From the NCBI GenBank assembly GCA_934229275.1, contig CAKQDN010000006.1, forward strand, positions 1 through 60,059: a stretch of DNA of 60,059 bases, read 5' to 3'. Of the stretch, positions 25,642-33,884 are shown piece after piece. Under the pieces are notes generated by a model. It did not search any database and had not been told where the DNA came from. It saw only the letters and a program-made list of their open reading frames with translations. Numbering within the stretch: position 1 is the first letter of the stretch; every line of letters begins with the position of its first letter. The stretch is from an uncultured Clostridia bacterium (GTDB taxonomy: Bacteria > Bacillota > Clostridia > Christensenellales > Pumilibacteraceae). The translations under genes were made by a program, and so were the position numbers.

Positions 25642-28191
25642 ATGGAAAAACTAATTCTGATCGACGGAAACAGTCTTATAAACAGAGCGTTCTATGCGTT
25701 ACCCGTGCTTAATAACGTAAAAGGCGAACCTGTAAACGCGGTTTACGGCTTTGCAAACATGCTTATAAAAGCAATCGGCGACTACAAACCCGATTATATT
25801 GCCGTGGCGTTCGACCTTCGTGCGCCCACGTTTCGACATAAAATGTATCCTGAGTACAAAGCGGGAAGACGTAAAATGCCCGACGAACTGGCTTCGCAGT
25901 TACCTCTGCTTAAAGACATGTTGCGCCTGATGGGCATAAAAATTCTCGAAAAAGAAACCTTCGAAGCGGACGACATTATCGGAACGATGGCGCGTCGTTA
26001 TCCCGTTAAAAGCATAATTTTAACCGGCGATCGCGACAGCCTGCAACTGATCGACGAAAACACCGACGTATACCTTACAAAGCGCGGATTAAGCGAAATT
26101 CAGGTCGTAAACGGCGAAAATATAGTCGAAAACTTCGGCTTTAACGCAAATCAGGTGGTCGATTTCAAGTCGCTCGCAGGCGATAGCAGCGATAATATCC
26201 CCGGCGTTCCCGGAATCGGCGAAAAAACGGCGGTCGATCTGCTTAAAAAGTACGGCAGCCTCGACGGGGTGTATGCAAATCTCGATAACTGTACTCCTAA
26301 AATGAAAGAAAAACTGGTTACTAACCGCGATTCCGCATATTTGAGCCAAAAACTCGCGACCATCGACGTAACCGTACCGATCGAATGTGAACTCTACGAG
26401 TGCAGATTCGATTTTCCGTTCGGCGACAAAGTAAAACGTTTTTTCATCGATATGGCGTTTAAAAGCCTTTATAAAAAAGACGGACTTTTTTCGGGCGGTG
26501 CCGAGCAAGCCGATTCGCAACCGCAGGAGTACGAATTCGAAAAAATCACGATAAAAACTCTCGACGAATTTAAGGATCTGATCTCGGATAAAACGGAGTT
26601 TTTAGCGTATGCCGAGGATGAAAAAGGGCTGAAACATATATCTTTCGACGGCAAAACCGAATATACGATAAGCGGAGAGTACAGCCTTTTGGAGCCCGGT
26701 ATAACCGACGCAGACTTTTTCGGCTCGCTGAAAAACATCTTTTCCGACCCGACTGCGGTTAAATACTTATATGATGCAAAAAAGACTCTGCACCGCGCGG
26801 ACAAGTGCGGCTGCGGCGTGGTATTGTACGAGGACGTAAGACTAAAGCAATTTCTTGCGGATCAGGCTGTGGACCGCGAATCGGAACGCGACTTTCTCGA
26901 AATTAAGAATATGCCGACCGATTGCCCTGCGTGTGCGCTTTTCGTGCTGAACCAAAGTCTGACCGAGAGATTAAACGCGCTCGGAATGAGCGAATTATAC
27001 GAAAAAATCGAACTGCCGCTCATAAAAGTGCTTTTCGATATGGAAAAAACGGGCGTGTCGGTCGATAAATCGGCGCTTTGTGCGCTCGGAGAAAAGTTTT
27101 CCGCCGAAGCCGAAAGTTATGCGCAAAAGGTTTACGAACTTGCCGGCGATCCGTTTAATATCAACTCGCCCAAACAACTCGCCGCGGTTTTATTCGAAAG
27201 GTTGAATATCCCATATCCGAAAAAGAGTAAAAAATATTCAACGGGAGCCGATATTCTGGAAAAACTCGGCAGAAACTATCCGATAGCCGAGTACGTCATC
27301 AAATACCGCGCGGTGTCGAAATTGCTCGGCACTTATGTCGAAGGATTGAAAAAACTCATTTCTTCCGACGGAAGAGTGCATACCGAATATAAGCAAATGC
27401 AGACGCAGACCGGCAGATTGTCCAGCGTCGAACCCAATTTGCAGAACATTCCCGTGCGCGAAGAAGAGGGTAAGGAACTGCGCGCGATTTTCGTGGCAGA
27501 CGAAGGAAAAACGCTTATTTCCGCCGATTATTCGCAGATAGAACTGCGGCTGATGGCTCATTTTTCGGGCGACGAAACCATGCGCGATATTTACAATCGA
27601 GGCGGCGACATTCACGCGATGACCGCGTCCATAGTGTTCGGCGTTCCGCTCGAAAACGTCACTCCCGAAATGCGCAGAAAAGCGAAAGCAGTCAACTTCG
27701 GAATAATTTACGGCATCAGCGAATTCGGACTGTCCGAAAACGTGCATTGCTCGGTAAAAGAGGCAAAAGCGTTCATATCTTCGTATTTCGAGTCTTTCCC
27801 GGGCGTTAAGCACTATATAGATAAAACGGTGGAAGAGGCGAAAAAAACGGGCGAAGTGCGTACTTTGTTCGGAAGAAGGCGAAAAATCACCGAACTCAAT
27901 TCGTCCGATTATATGACGAGAAACTTCGGCGAGCGCGCGGCAGTGAACACGCCGCTTCAAGGATCTGCCGCCGATATAATTAAAATAGCGATGATCGAAA
28001 CGTTCGAAAAACTGAAAAGCACGAGCGCGAAACTCATTTTGCAGATTCACGACGAACTTATCGTCGAATGTCCCGACGGCGAAGTCGAAAACGTCAAAAA
28101 AATACTCAAAGAATGTATGGAAAACGCCGTTAAACTTACCGTTCCGCTCACCGTGGACGTCGAATGCGGTAAAAGTTGGATCGATTGCTGA
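25642..28191 (+). CDS. polA: DNA polymerase I
   Basis: Family A polymerase for gap repair and Okazaki primer removal. A 5'-3' exonuclease domain (LILIDGNSLINRAFYAL, FEADDIIG, LTGDRDSLQL, VPGIGEKTA) covers about residues 1-285. The middle domain has the 3'-5' exonuclease position but lacks the DxE/D-type catalytic acidic residues, so proofreading is probably absent, as in many Bacillota. The polymerase domain has motif A DYSQIELRLMAH, motif B RRKAKAVNFGIIYG and motif C QIHDELIVEC. 849 residues. The frame is open to an ATG at 25627, but the ATG at 25642 has the AGAGGA site at correct distance. Confidence 0.97.
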   Translation: MEKLILIDGNSLINRAFYALPVLNNVKGEPVNAVYGFANMLIKAIGDYKPDYIAVAFDLRAPTFRHKMYPEYKAGRRKMPDELASQLPLLKDMLRLMGIKILEKETFEADDIIGTMARRYPVKSIILTGDRDSLQLIDENTDVYLTKRGLSEIQVVNGENIVENFGFNANQVVDFKSLAGDSSDNIPGVPGIGEKTAVDLLKKYGSLDGVYANLDNCTPKMKEKLVTNRDSAYLSQKLATIDVTVPIECELYECRFDFPFGDKVKRFFIDMAFKSLYKKDGLFSGGAEQADSQPQEYEFEKITIKTLDEFKDLISDKTEFLAYAEDEKGLKHISFDGKTEYTISGEYSLLEPGITDADFFGSLKNIFSDPTAVKYLYDAKKTLHRADKCGCGVVLYEDVRLKQFLADQAVDRESERDFLEIKNMPTDCPACALFVLNQSLTERLNALGMSELYEKIELPLIKVLFDMEKTGVSVDKSALCALGEKFSAEAESYAQKVYELAGDPFNINSPKQLAAVLFERLNIPYPKKSKKYSTGADILEKLGRNYPIAEYVIKYRAVSKLLGTYVEGLKKLISSDGRVHTEYKQMQTQTGRLSSVEPNLQNIPVREEEGKELRAIFVADEGKTLISADYSQIELRLMAHFSGDETMRDIYNRGGDIHAMTASIVFGVPLENVTPEMRRKAKAVNFGIIYGISEFGLSENVHCSVKEAKAFISSYFESFPGVKHYIDKTVEEAKKTGEVRTLFGRRRKITELNSSDYMTRNFGERAAVNTPLQGSAADIIKIAMIETFEKLKSTSAKLILQIHDELIVECPDGEVENVKKILKECMENAVKLTVPLTVDVECGKSWIDC

Positions 28192-28201
28192 GGAATTTGT
28201 C

Positions 28202-28792
28202 ATGAAAAAAATAGTAATCGGGCTTACCGGCGGGATTGCGAGCGGAAAAAGCGTCGTAAGCGCGTACCTCGAAAAAAAGCCGTTCGTAACCGTAATCGAT
28301 GCGGACCTGATAAGCCGCGAAGTGTTTTCATATCCCTCTACGGCGCAAAAAATCGCGGCGGCGTTCCCCGAATGCGTGTCGGACGGCGTTCCCGATCGAA
28401 AACTGCTTCGAAGCGTGTTTTCGGACGAAAATAAAACCAAAACGCTTAACGGCATAATGCACCCTGCTATTATAGAAACTTGCGAAAAAAGAATAGAGGA
28501 AGCGAGCAGTCGTATTGTCGTTCTCGTCGTTCCGTTGCTGTTCGAAACGGGGATGGATAAGTTGTGCGACTTGACGATTGCCGTCGTTTGCGACAGAAAA
28601 GTCAGAATAAAACGCCTCACCGAAAGAGATAATATCGACGAGGCGATGGCTGATAATATGATAAACAGACAGATGAGCGATCCGGAGCGCATTGAAAAAG
28701 CCGATTACGTTTTAACTAACGACGGTAAAAGAGAAGATCTCGAAGCAAAAGCCGATAAAATCTTAACGGAAATAATCGGTGACAAACGTTAA
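28202..28792 (+). CDS. coaE: Dephospho-CoA kinase
   Basis: Last enzyme of coenzyme A synthesis, phosphorylating the 3'-hydroxyl of dephospho-CoA. P-loop GLTGGIASGKSVV at residues 8-20, IDADLISREV, the VPLLFETG lid region and the RLTERD segment are typical. 196 residues, full length. It lies 10 bases after polA and overlaps the next gene by 14 bases, in the common polA-coaE order. Confidence 0.96.
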   Translation: MKKIVIGLTGGIASGKSVVSAYLEKKPFVTVIDADLISREVFSYPSTAQKIAAAFPECVSDGVPDRKLLRSVFSDENKTKTLNGIMHPAIIETCEKRIEEASSRIVVLVVPLLFETGMDKLCDLTIAVVCDRKVRIKRLTERDNIDEAMADNMINRQMSDPERIEKADYVLTNDGKREDLEAKADKILTEIIGDKR

Positions 28793-29303
28793 AATAAAAA
28801 TATTTTCGCTTCTTGCGGCGCTTTCGGCGGCAATTATCGTGCTTGCCGAATGTTTCTTTATGTTCAGATTTCCGATAAAAATGCGAGAGGAAGTGGAGTG
28901 GGAGAGCGCGGCAAGCGGAGTGGATAAGAGTCTTATATACGCCGTTATCGCATGCGAAAGCGGCTTTCGCTCCGACGTTAAATCTCGGCGCGGCGCGGTG
29001 GGGCTTATGCAACTCATGCCGTCTACGGCGGAGTGGTGTGCGAAAATGCGCGGCAAAGATTTTTCTCCCGAAATGCTGTGCGACGCAAATTATAATCTCT
29101 CGCTCGGCTGCTACTATTTGTCGTACCTTATTAAAAAGACCGGCAGCGAAAAATGGGCGGTAGCCGCGTTCAACGCCGGGGAGGGTAACGTTTCCGTCTG
29201 GATGAAAACGAGCGGAAAAATAGAATTTCCCGAAACGCAAACGTACGTCGAACGAGTTTTTCGTGCAAAGAAAATTTACGAATATAAGCTAAAACGCCGC
29301 TAA
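28779..29303 (+). CDS. Membrane-anchored lytic transglycosylase (SLT domain)
   Basis: Peptidoglycan lytic transglycosylase acting outside the membrane. One N-terminal transmembrane segment (about residues 7-30), then an SLT domain: catalytic Glu in ACESGFRSD, GAVGLMQLMPSTAEW, NLSLGCYYLSYL, AVAAFNAGEGNV. 174 residues, compact form. The start is GTG inside coaE (14-base overlap), so it depends on coupling. Palindrome copy B lies 24 bases after the stop. Confidence 0.93.
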   Translation: MTNVKIKIFSLLAALSAAIIVLAECFFMFRFPIKMREEVEWESAASGVDKSLIYAVIACESGFRSDVKSRRGAVGLMQLMPSTAEWCAKMRGKDFSPEMLCDANYNLSLGCYYLSYLIKKTGSEKWAVAAFNAGEGNVSVWMKTSGKIEFPETQTYVERVFRAKKIYEYKLKRR

Positions 29304-29327
29304 AATCAATCAAAACAAGTATTTTAG

Positions 29328-29350
29328 AGTACTATGTGTGACATAGTACT
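29328..29350 (+). repeat. Dispersed palindrome, copy B
   Basis: Arms AGTACTATG and CATAGTACT, loop TGTGA, followed by TTTTATTCT. It lies between the transglycosylase stop and the convergent WYL gene, whose stop begins one base after it. The A/T-rich left flank (about 25 bases) is nearly shared with copy C. Confidence 0.9.
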
Positions 29351-29351
29351 T

Positions 29352-30275
29352 TTATTCTACGTCGGAATTGCGGAGAATTCTTTTACATTCGATCAAAAGT
29401 TCTTCCTTGACCGCTGCCGGTTTAACGACCTTTATGCTCGAACCGAAAGAAAGCAGTTTTTTAATCAGAATATTGCCGCTGTAAACAGTAGCGTTAGCAA
29501 CGTATTGCAGTCCTTTTTCGCTTATCGCGTCGGAGCCGAGCCATTCTTCGATTTCGCCGAGAACGGTGGAAGAGAACTCTATTTCGAGATCCACGGTCGG
29601 CACGTCGTCGAATATTCCCGACAACTTATCGTATACGTTTCCTTCGCGTTTTTCGAAAACCTCGTCGGTTACTATTATTGACGATATGCGTGCAAGGCGG
29701 AAGAGACGAAAGTCTTTTCTCGCGTGGCACCAGCCGTATGCGTACCACACGCCTTCTTTTAAAGCAAGGCTGTACGGGTCGAACCGACGAGTGGACGAAA
29801 TGTCGTATCGGTCGGTGTATTTTATGTCGAGCGAAGTGCCGTTTTCAATCGCCTGATTGATAAGCGTCATTTTGTTACGGAAAGCGGTGGGGTTGGTCCA
29901 ACTTGCCGCGTCGATGACTAGAGTATCGTTTTTAAGCAGATATTTGTCGTCGTTTTTGCGCATGGACATGTGTTGCAATTTGTCGAGAACCGAACTCTTA
30001 ATCGAATCGTCGGGAGCCGCTTTGACGCAGGTAACGATTCTTCTCAGTTCCTCGGGCGAAAACAGAGTTTTGTCCAGTTTGTATTCGTCCGAAATCGCAT
30101 ATCCGCCTTCTTTTCCGGCAAGCGAATAAATCGGAACGCCTGCCTCCGACAAAACGTCAACGTACCTCGATATGGTGCGCTCGCTTACCTCGTATTTTTC
30201 GGCAAGGTAACGCCTCGAAGCCTTCTTCTTAATCAGCAGCGTCATCATGATTCCGTACAGTACCCAATTTTGCAT
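29352..30275 (-). CDS. WYL-domain transcriptional regulator (DeoR/YafY type)
   Basis: A 307-residue regulator. N-terminal helix-turn-helix (SRRYLAEKYEVSERTISRYVDVL, residues about 19-41), then a WYL domain (KYTDRYDISSTRRFDPYSLALKEGVWYAYGWC, LFRLARIS) that in relatives binds a ligand or nucleic acid, and a C-terminal WCX-like region. The start is the ATG at 30275 with CGGAG upstream; the frame is open further but that DNA holds the promoter. It is divergent from the 30376 gene, and their promoters overlap across an inverted repeat of TTGACA/TGTCAA, which suggests autoregulation and joint control. Confidence 0.9.
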   Translation of the reverse strand: MQNWVLYGIMMTLLIKKKASRRYLAEKYEVSERTISRYVDVLSEAGVPIYSLAGKEGGYAISDEYKLDKTLFSPEELRRIVTCVKAAPDDSIKSSVLDKLQHMSMRKNDDKYLLKNDTLVIDAASWTNPTAFRNKMTLINQAIENGTSLDIKYTDRYDISSTRRFDPYSLALKEGVWYAYGWCHARKDFRLFRLARISSIIVTDEVFEKREGNVYDKLSGIFDDVPTVDLEIEFSSTVLGEIEEWLGSDAISEKGLQYVANATVYSGNILIKKLLSFGSSIKVVKPAAVKEELLIECKRILRNSDVE

Positions 30276-30300
30276 AAAAATTCTCCGATGTTTTTTGATT

Positions 30301-30329
30301 ATTATACAATATTGACAGACAGTTGTCAA
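30301..30329 (-). promoter_or_regulatory. Consensus promoter of the WYL regulator with inverted repeat
   Basis: Minus strand TTGACA (30324-30329), 17-bp spacer, TATAAT (30301-30306). TGTCAA at 30324-30329 and TTGACA at 30312-30317 form an inverted repeat that would also cover the -35 region of the rightward promoter: a likely operator. Confidence 0.8.
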
Positions 30330-30340
30330 CAAATAGTGCC

Positions 30341-30346
30341 TATAAT
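30341..30346 (+). promoter_or_regulatory. -10 element of the 30376 gene
   Basis: Exact TATAAT, but the bases 17 upstream (GACAGT) are a poor -35 and lie inside the inverted repeat. Control by the divergent WYL protein is likely. Confidence 0.6.
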
Positions 30347-30375
30347 GAAGAAAAAAACTTCGGAGGAACACAAAA

Positions 30376-30687
30376 ATGTACTTTTGCGTTATGAGTGAGA
30401 AAAATATCCAGGCGGGCGAAACGCTCGTTTTGGGAACCAATTCGAGAGGCGACCTCGTCTGCTGTCTTATCGACGGCACGTTCGTCGGATTCGTCAGTGC
30501 AAAACAACCCGACGGCTGCCTCGGATTCTGGGAAATCGCGTCGTCGGTCGGCAGAAACCGCGTTCTTTGCAAGGTTGCGATAAAAGCGGGAAAAGTGCTT
30601 ATAATGCAAAGCGACAGCAAAGTGTTTGCCCGCCGCGGACTTAAAAGAGTGGAAGAACAGGGTTACGGCATGCTCATTCCTGCTTAA
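30376..30687 (+). CDS. Hypothetical protein divergent from a WYL regulator
   Basis: A 103-residue soluble protein that I cannot assign. It is beta-rich in appearance (ETLVLGTN, DLVCCLIDGTFVGFVSA, RVLCKVAIKAGKVLIMQS), with no signal peptide or membrane helix, and ends GYGMLIPA. CGGAGGA is the ribosome site. Its gene faces the WYL regulator with interlocked promoters, so it is probably that regulator's main target. A strong terminator follows, so it is monocistronic. The fold could be a small OB- or SH3-like barrel; this is a guess. Confidence 0.75.
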   Translation: MYFCVMSEKNIQAGETLVLGTNSRGDLVCCLIDGTFVGFVSAKQPDGCLGFWEIASSVGRNRVLCKVAIKAGKVLIMQSDSKVFARRGLKRVEEQGYGMLIPA

Positions 30688-30709
30688 GCCTCGTTTAATA
30701 ACACACCGT

Positions 30710-30748
30710 AAAACTTCGGCTTTACCCAACGGTAAGACCGAAGTTTTT
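30710..30748. terminator. Terminator between the 30376 gene and asd
   Basis: AAACTTCGGCTTTACC against GGTAAGACCGAAGTTT with CAAC loop, then a T run; convergent genes on both sides. Confidence 0.9.
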
Positions 30749-30780
30749 TTATACCGTTTTTAAAAAAATCGTGTTGATAT

Positions 30781-31779
30781 TTAATGGCGACCGCCCGAAT
30801 TTTTAAGCTCGATCAGCGTTTCGGCAATCTGAACGGCATTTGTCGCCGCGCCTTTTCGTATGTTATCGGCAACAATCCAGGCAGCAAAAGCGTTTTTTCG
30901 GCTGAAATCACGCCTTATGCGGCTTACGAAAACTTCGTCGCGATCCTCGACTTCGACCGGAGTGACGTATTCGCCGTCGCCATCGGACAAAACGACGCCG
31001 CGAGCATTTTTAAGCGCGTTTTTAACGTCTTCGAGCGAGCAATCTTTTCTCGTCGTAAAATTTACGCTTTCCGCGTGACAGAAAAATACGGGAACGCGCA
31101 CGCACGTCGCGGCAATCTCGATTTTACGGTCGGCGAGAATTTTTTTACTTTCGAAAATCATTTTGTTTTCCTCGGTCGAATTGCCGTTTTCGTCGAAATC
31201 GCCTATTTGCGGAATGACGTTTGCGAAAATGTCGCGCGGAAAAACTTTCGGTTTAATGCCGTGACTGCCGTTTATGAGGTCAACGAAACCGCGCCGTCCC
31301 GCTCCGCTCACCGATTGAAAAGTGGTAAAAATCACGCGTTTTAATCCGAAACTTTTTTGAATCGGAGCCAGTGCCGTTATCGCCTGAATGGTGGAGCAGT
31401 TCGGGTTTGCGACGATTCCGTGGTGCCCGAGCAGTGCGTCGGCGTTGACTTCGGGAATGGCGAGCGGAACGCTTTCGTCGTGTCGCCAGCGCGAAGAATT
31501 ATCTATTACGACGGCACCCTTATCTCTGAAAATCGGCGCGAATTTGTCCGATACCGCCGAACCGGCACTGAAAATTGCGTAATCGACATGGGGAATGTCG
31601 TTTTCCCGAAGAGTGTGTACGACGATCTCCGTCCCCTTGTACGACAGAACGGTTCCGTCGCTTTTTTCGCTCGCAAACAAATAGAGATTATCGAGCGGAA
31701 AATCGTGCTTTGCCATAACCTGTAAAATTTTTCTGCCCACCATGCCGGTTGCGCCCACGACTGCGACGTCGCAATTCAT
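30781..31779 (-). CDS. asd: Aspartate-semialdehyde dehydrogenase
   Basis: NADP-dependent enzyme converting aspartyl phosphate to aspartate semialdehyde, the branch point to lysine/diaminopimelate, threonine and methionine. Nucleotide loop GATGMVG at residues 9-15, catalytic Cys128 in ANPNCSTI, SVSGAGRRG and RVPVFFCHAESV as in the family. 332 residues, full length. CGGAGG precedes the ATG, and a TATAAT-like -10 is present near 31828 on the minus strand. No other lysine-pathway gene is adjacent. Confidence 0.95.
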   Translation of the reverse strand: MNCDVAVVGATGMVGRKILQVMAKHDFPLDNLYLFASEKSDGTVLSYKGTEIVVHTLRENDIPHVDYAIFSAGSAVSDKFAPIFRDKGAVVIDNSSRWRHDESVPLAIPEVNADALLGHHGIVANPNCSTIQAITALAPIQKSFGLKRVIFTTFQSVSGAGRRGFVDLINGSHGIKPKVFPRDIFANVIPQIGDFDENGNSTEENKMIFESKKILADRKIEIAATCVRVPVFFCHAESVNFTTRKDCSLEDVKNALKNARGVVLSDGDGEYVTPVEVEDRDEVFVSRIRRDFSRKNAFAAWIVADNIRKGAATNAVQIAETLIELKNSGGRH

Positions 31780-31876
31780 AATATACCTCCGATAGCGCTG
31801 CGTTTTGTTTTGCGTTGCAAAACATTATATGTCGGAACGGAAAACAAAGGTTCTTTGAATTTTCACGCCAAAACGA

Positions 31877-31905
31877 TTGAAAAATATCGGCGGATAATGT
31901 ATAAT
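31877..31905 (+). promoter_or_regulatory. Promoter of the six-gene operon, near-leaderless
   Basis: TTGAAA (31877-31882), 17-bp spacer, TATAAT (31900-31905). The expected start of transcription, near 31912, leaves only about 3 bases before the ATG at 31915. Confidence 0.8.
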
Positions 31906-31914
31906 ATACGCAAG

Positions 31915-32652
31915 ATGGGTTATTTTGCGCAAAAAAACGCCGGTGAATCTCGGTCAAAACCGATTTTAAATCCGATTCCGTCGGGTTTTAAAGAAAAAAA
32001 CGGACTGCTTCAAAGCGGAAAAGGTGCCGTTTGCCTATTTTTCGAGCGCGGTACGTTCCCGTCGGACGATTTTCTTTTAAGCGTCGTTTCGGCTCTCAAA
32101 AGTAAAAAAATAAAAGCGGAAATGGTTATTTCGGATGGTGACGACTATTCGCGCGTCAAAAACGAAAGTCTCGTCGTCGTGCGCGGCGGTGAGAAAAGCG
32201 GAGTGGTATGCGGTGTTATCCCGGGCAGAACGGAATATCGTTTTTGCCTTAAAGATGGCGTAGCCCCATGCGACTACGCGGAAAAAGTACTTTCGTTTAT
32301 GAGAGAGAAAAACCGCTTTAACTTCGGAACGGACGGACAATCCGTTTTTCACGAATTCTATAGCGAAACCGAACCGGAAGCGTTTTGCCTGAGTATTACC
32401 GCGGCGTCGATCGAGGAGGACAGACAGTCTGGTTGCTTTAATATGATCGAAGTCGTTTCACATTCGCTGCCGTTTTCGTCGGACGGACTACTTGCCGATA
32501 TTTTCCGAAAATGCGGCGCGGACGTTATCCCGACCGAAAATCAATCGCCGGTCGGAATAAACGAAAGGAAGGGGCGAAGCGTGCTTGTTCAGATATCCGA
32601 CGTCGGTTTTACGGATACATTACTTAAATTCACGGAGGCTGTAAATGGCTAA
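31915..32652 (+). CDS. Hypothetical protein, first gene of a six-gene operon
   Basis: A 245-residue soluble protein with no recognised family. The first 40 residues are basic and proline-containing (MGYFAQKNAG, PILNPIPSGF). The rest alternates strands and helices (AVCLFFERGTF, KAEMVISDGDDYSR, VVVRGGEKSG). The frame is open upstream, but the consensus promoter fixes the start at 31915, where no ribosome site is possible because transcription starts 0-3 bases earlier. It overlaps the next gene by 8 bases. Its position as the leaderless first gene suggests it sets the expression of the whole unit. Confidence 0.75.
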   Translation: MGYFAQKNAGESRSKPILNPIPSGFKEKNGLLQSGKGAVCLFFERGTFPSDDFLLSVVSALKSKKIKAEMVISDGDDYSRVKNESLVVVRGGEKSGVVCGVIPGRTEYRFCLKDGVAPCDYAEKVLSFMREKNRFNFGTDGQSVFHEFYSETEPEAFCLSITAASIEEDRQSGCFNMIEVVSHSLPFSSDGLLADIFRKCGADVIPTENQSPVGINERKGRSVLVQISDVGFTDTLLKFTEAVNG

Positions 32653-33883
32653 AAGGCAGGGCTTTTTCAATAAACTGATAATGGGTGCGGACAATATGCC
32701 CGATTTTTCGCCCTCGCAGTTGCCTACCACGAGATGGGGACTGTTTCGCGACCTGTTCAAAACTCGCCTGTTCGAAATATTCAAGTTGAGTTTGTGGGGC
32801 GACGTGTTTCTGATTCCTCTCATCGGCGCGCTGATTTTTATGTTTCTCAATTCGAGAGCATACAACATCTACATTCCTTTCGACGGTAACCTCGGAATAG
32901 GTTACCCGGTCGAACTCGACGCGATCGTGCAGGGGCAGGCGTACGCTTACCGAATCGAAATAATGAAATACGCACTGTTTATTCCGATAATAGCGCTGAC
33001 TTTCGTATTGATGTCCGGAATATTTTATGCGGTCAGAAGAATAGCGTGGGGGCAGGACCTCAGCGTTACGAGCCACGTTTTCAAGGGAATTAAGGAAAAC
33101 TGGCTTTCGGCGCTCGGAACGGGACTTATATTCGGACTGTCGCTGTTTATAATGGTGTACAACTTCCTCGGTAACGATCTTCGCGACACGCTGTCGTTCT
33201 GGAACATCGCGCTTACGATATTGGGCGTGCTGCAGTTTGCGCTGATCGCCTGCGTTGCTCTTTACATGATGACGCAAATGGTCACCTATAAAATGAAATT
33301 CACGCAACTGATGACCAACAGTTTTCTGTTTGCCGTCGCGCTCTTTTTCCAGAACGTGTTTTTCATCTTTCTGGCGGGACTGCCTCTTTTCTTCACCGAA
33401 ATACTCGCCGCATTCATGCCGACGACCCGTTTTACGGTCGCTCCGATAATTTACATCGTTTACATGTGCCTCGGAACGGGTTACACGGTGCTGGTGCTCA
33501 CGGTATTCTCGCATTATGTGTTCGATAAGTACTTAAACGACAGAGTAGAAGGCGCAAAAAAGAACCGCGGAATGTATATCCGTACGCCCGAAGAGGAAAA
33601 ACAAGCCGAAATCGAGCGAATCAAAGCCAAAAACGTGGTATACGGCTCGGCTTACGTCGCAAGAAAACTATCAAGCATAGACCACGGTTCATCCATAACT
33701 CCGCTTTCCGCGTCTTATTCGAGAGCGGATCTTGTGCGCTTGTCGCAGGAAAAAGAGAAGATTAAGGACGAAGCGGACAAAGAACGCGAAAACGCCGATC
33801 GCGAGATTCAAGCCGAAATACAGGCTTACGATCTCGAACAGGAAAAAAACCGTAAAAATAATCAGAAGAATAAGAAGAAGTAG
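32645..33883 (+). CDS. Polytopic membrane protein with charged C-terminal tail
   Basis: A 412-residue membrane protein with about six hydrophobic segments between residues 50 and 300 (WGDVFLIPLIGALIFMF, ALFIPIIALTFVLMSGIF, GLIFGLSLFIMVY and others). The first 300 residues resemble DUF624/YesL-like proteins in spacing, which is only a weak assignment. From about residue 320 the tail is soluble, with a Lys/Glu-rich probable coiled coil at 360-412 (KEKIKDEADKERENADRE) that could bind a cytoplasmic partner. CGGAGG precedes the ATG within the end of the preceding gene. The stop is one base before the methyltransferase start. Confidence 0.8.
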   Translation: MAKRQGFFNKLIMGADNMPDFSPSQLPTTRWGLFRDLFKTRLFEIFKLSLWGDVFLIPLIGALIFMFLNSRAYNIYIPFDGNLGIGYPVELDAIVQGQAYAYRIEIMKYALFIPIIALTFVLMSGIFYAVRRIAWGQDLSVTSHVFKGIKENWLSALGTGLIFGLSLFIMVYNFLGNDLRDTLSFWNIALTILGVLQFALIACVALYMMTQMVTYKMKFTQLMTNSFLFAVALFFQNVFFIFLAGLPLFFTEILAAFMPTTRFTVAPIIYIVYMCLGTGYTVLVLTVFSHYVFDKYLNDRVEGAKKNRGMYIRTPEEEKQAEIERIKAKNVVYGSAYVARKLSSIDHGSSITPLSASYSRADLVRLSQEKEKIKDEADKERENADREIQAEIQAYDLEQEKNRKNNQKNKKK

Positions 33884-33884
33884 T

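Noticed and set aside
29334..29681. A 115-codon rightward frame that starts inside palindrome copy B
   Set aside because: The ATG belongs to the palindrome itself (similar starts arise in copies A, C, E and F), and the rest is antisense to the WYL gene.
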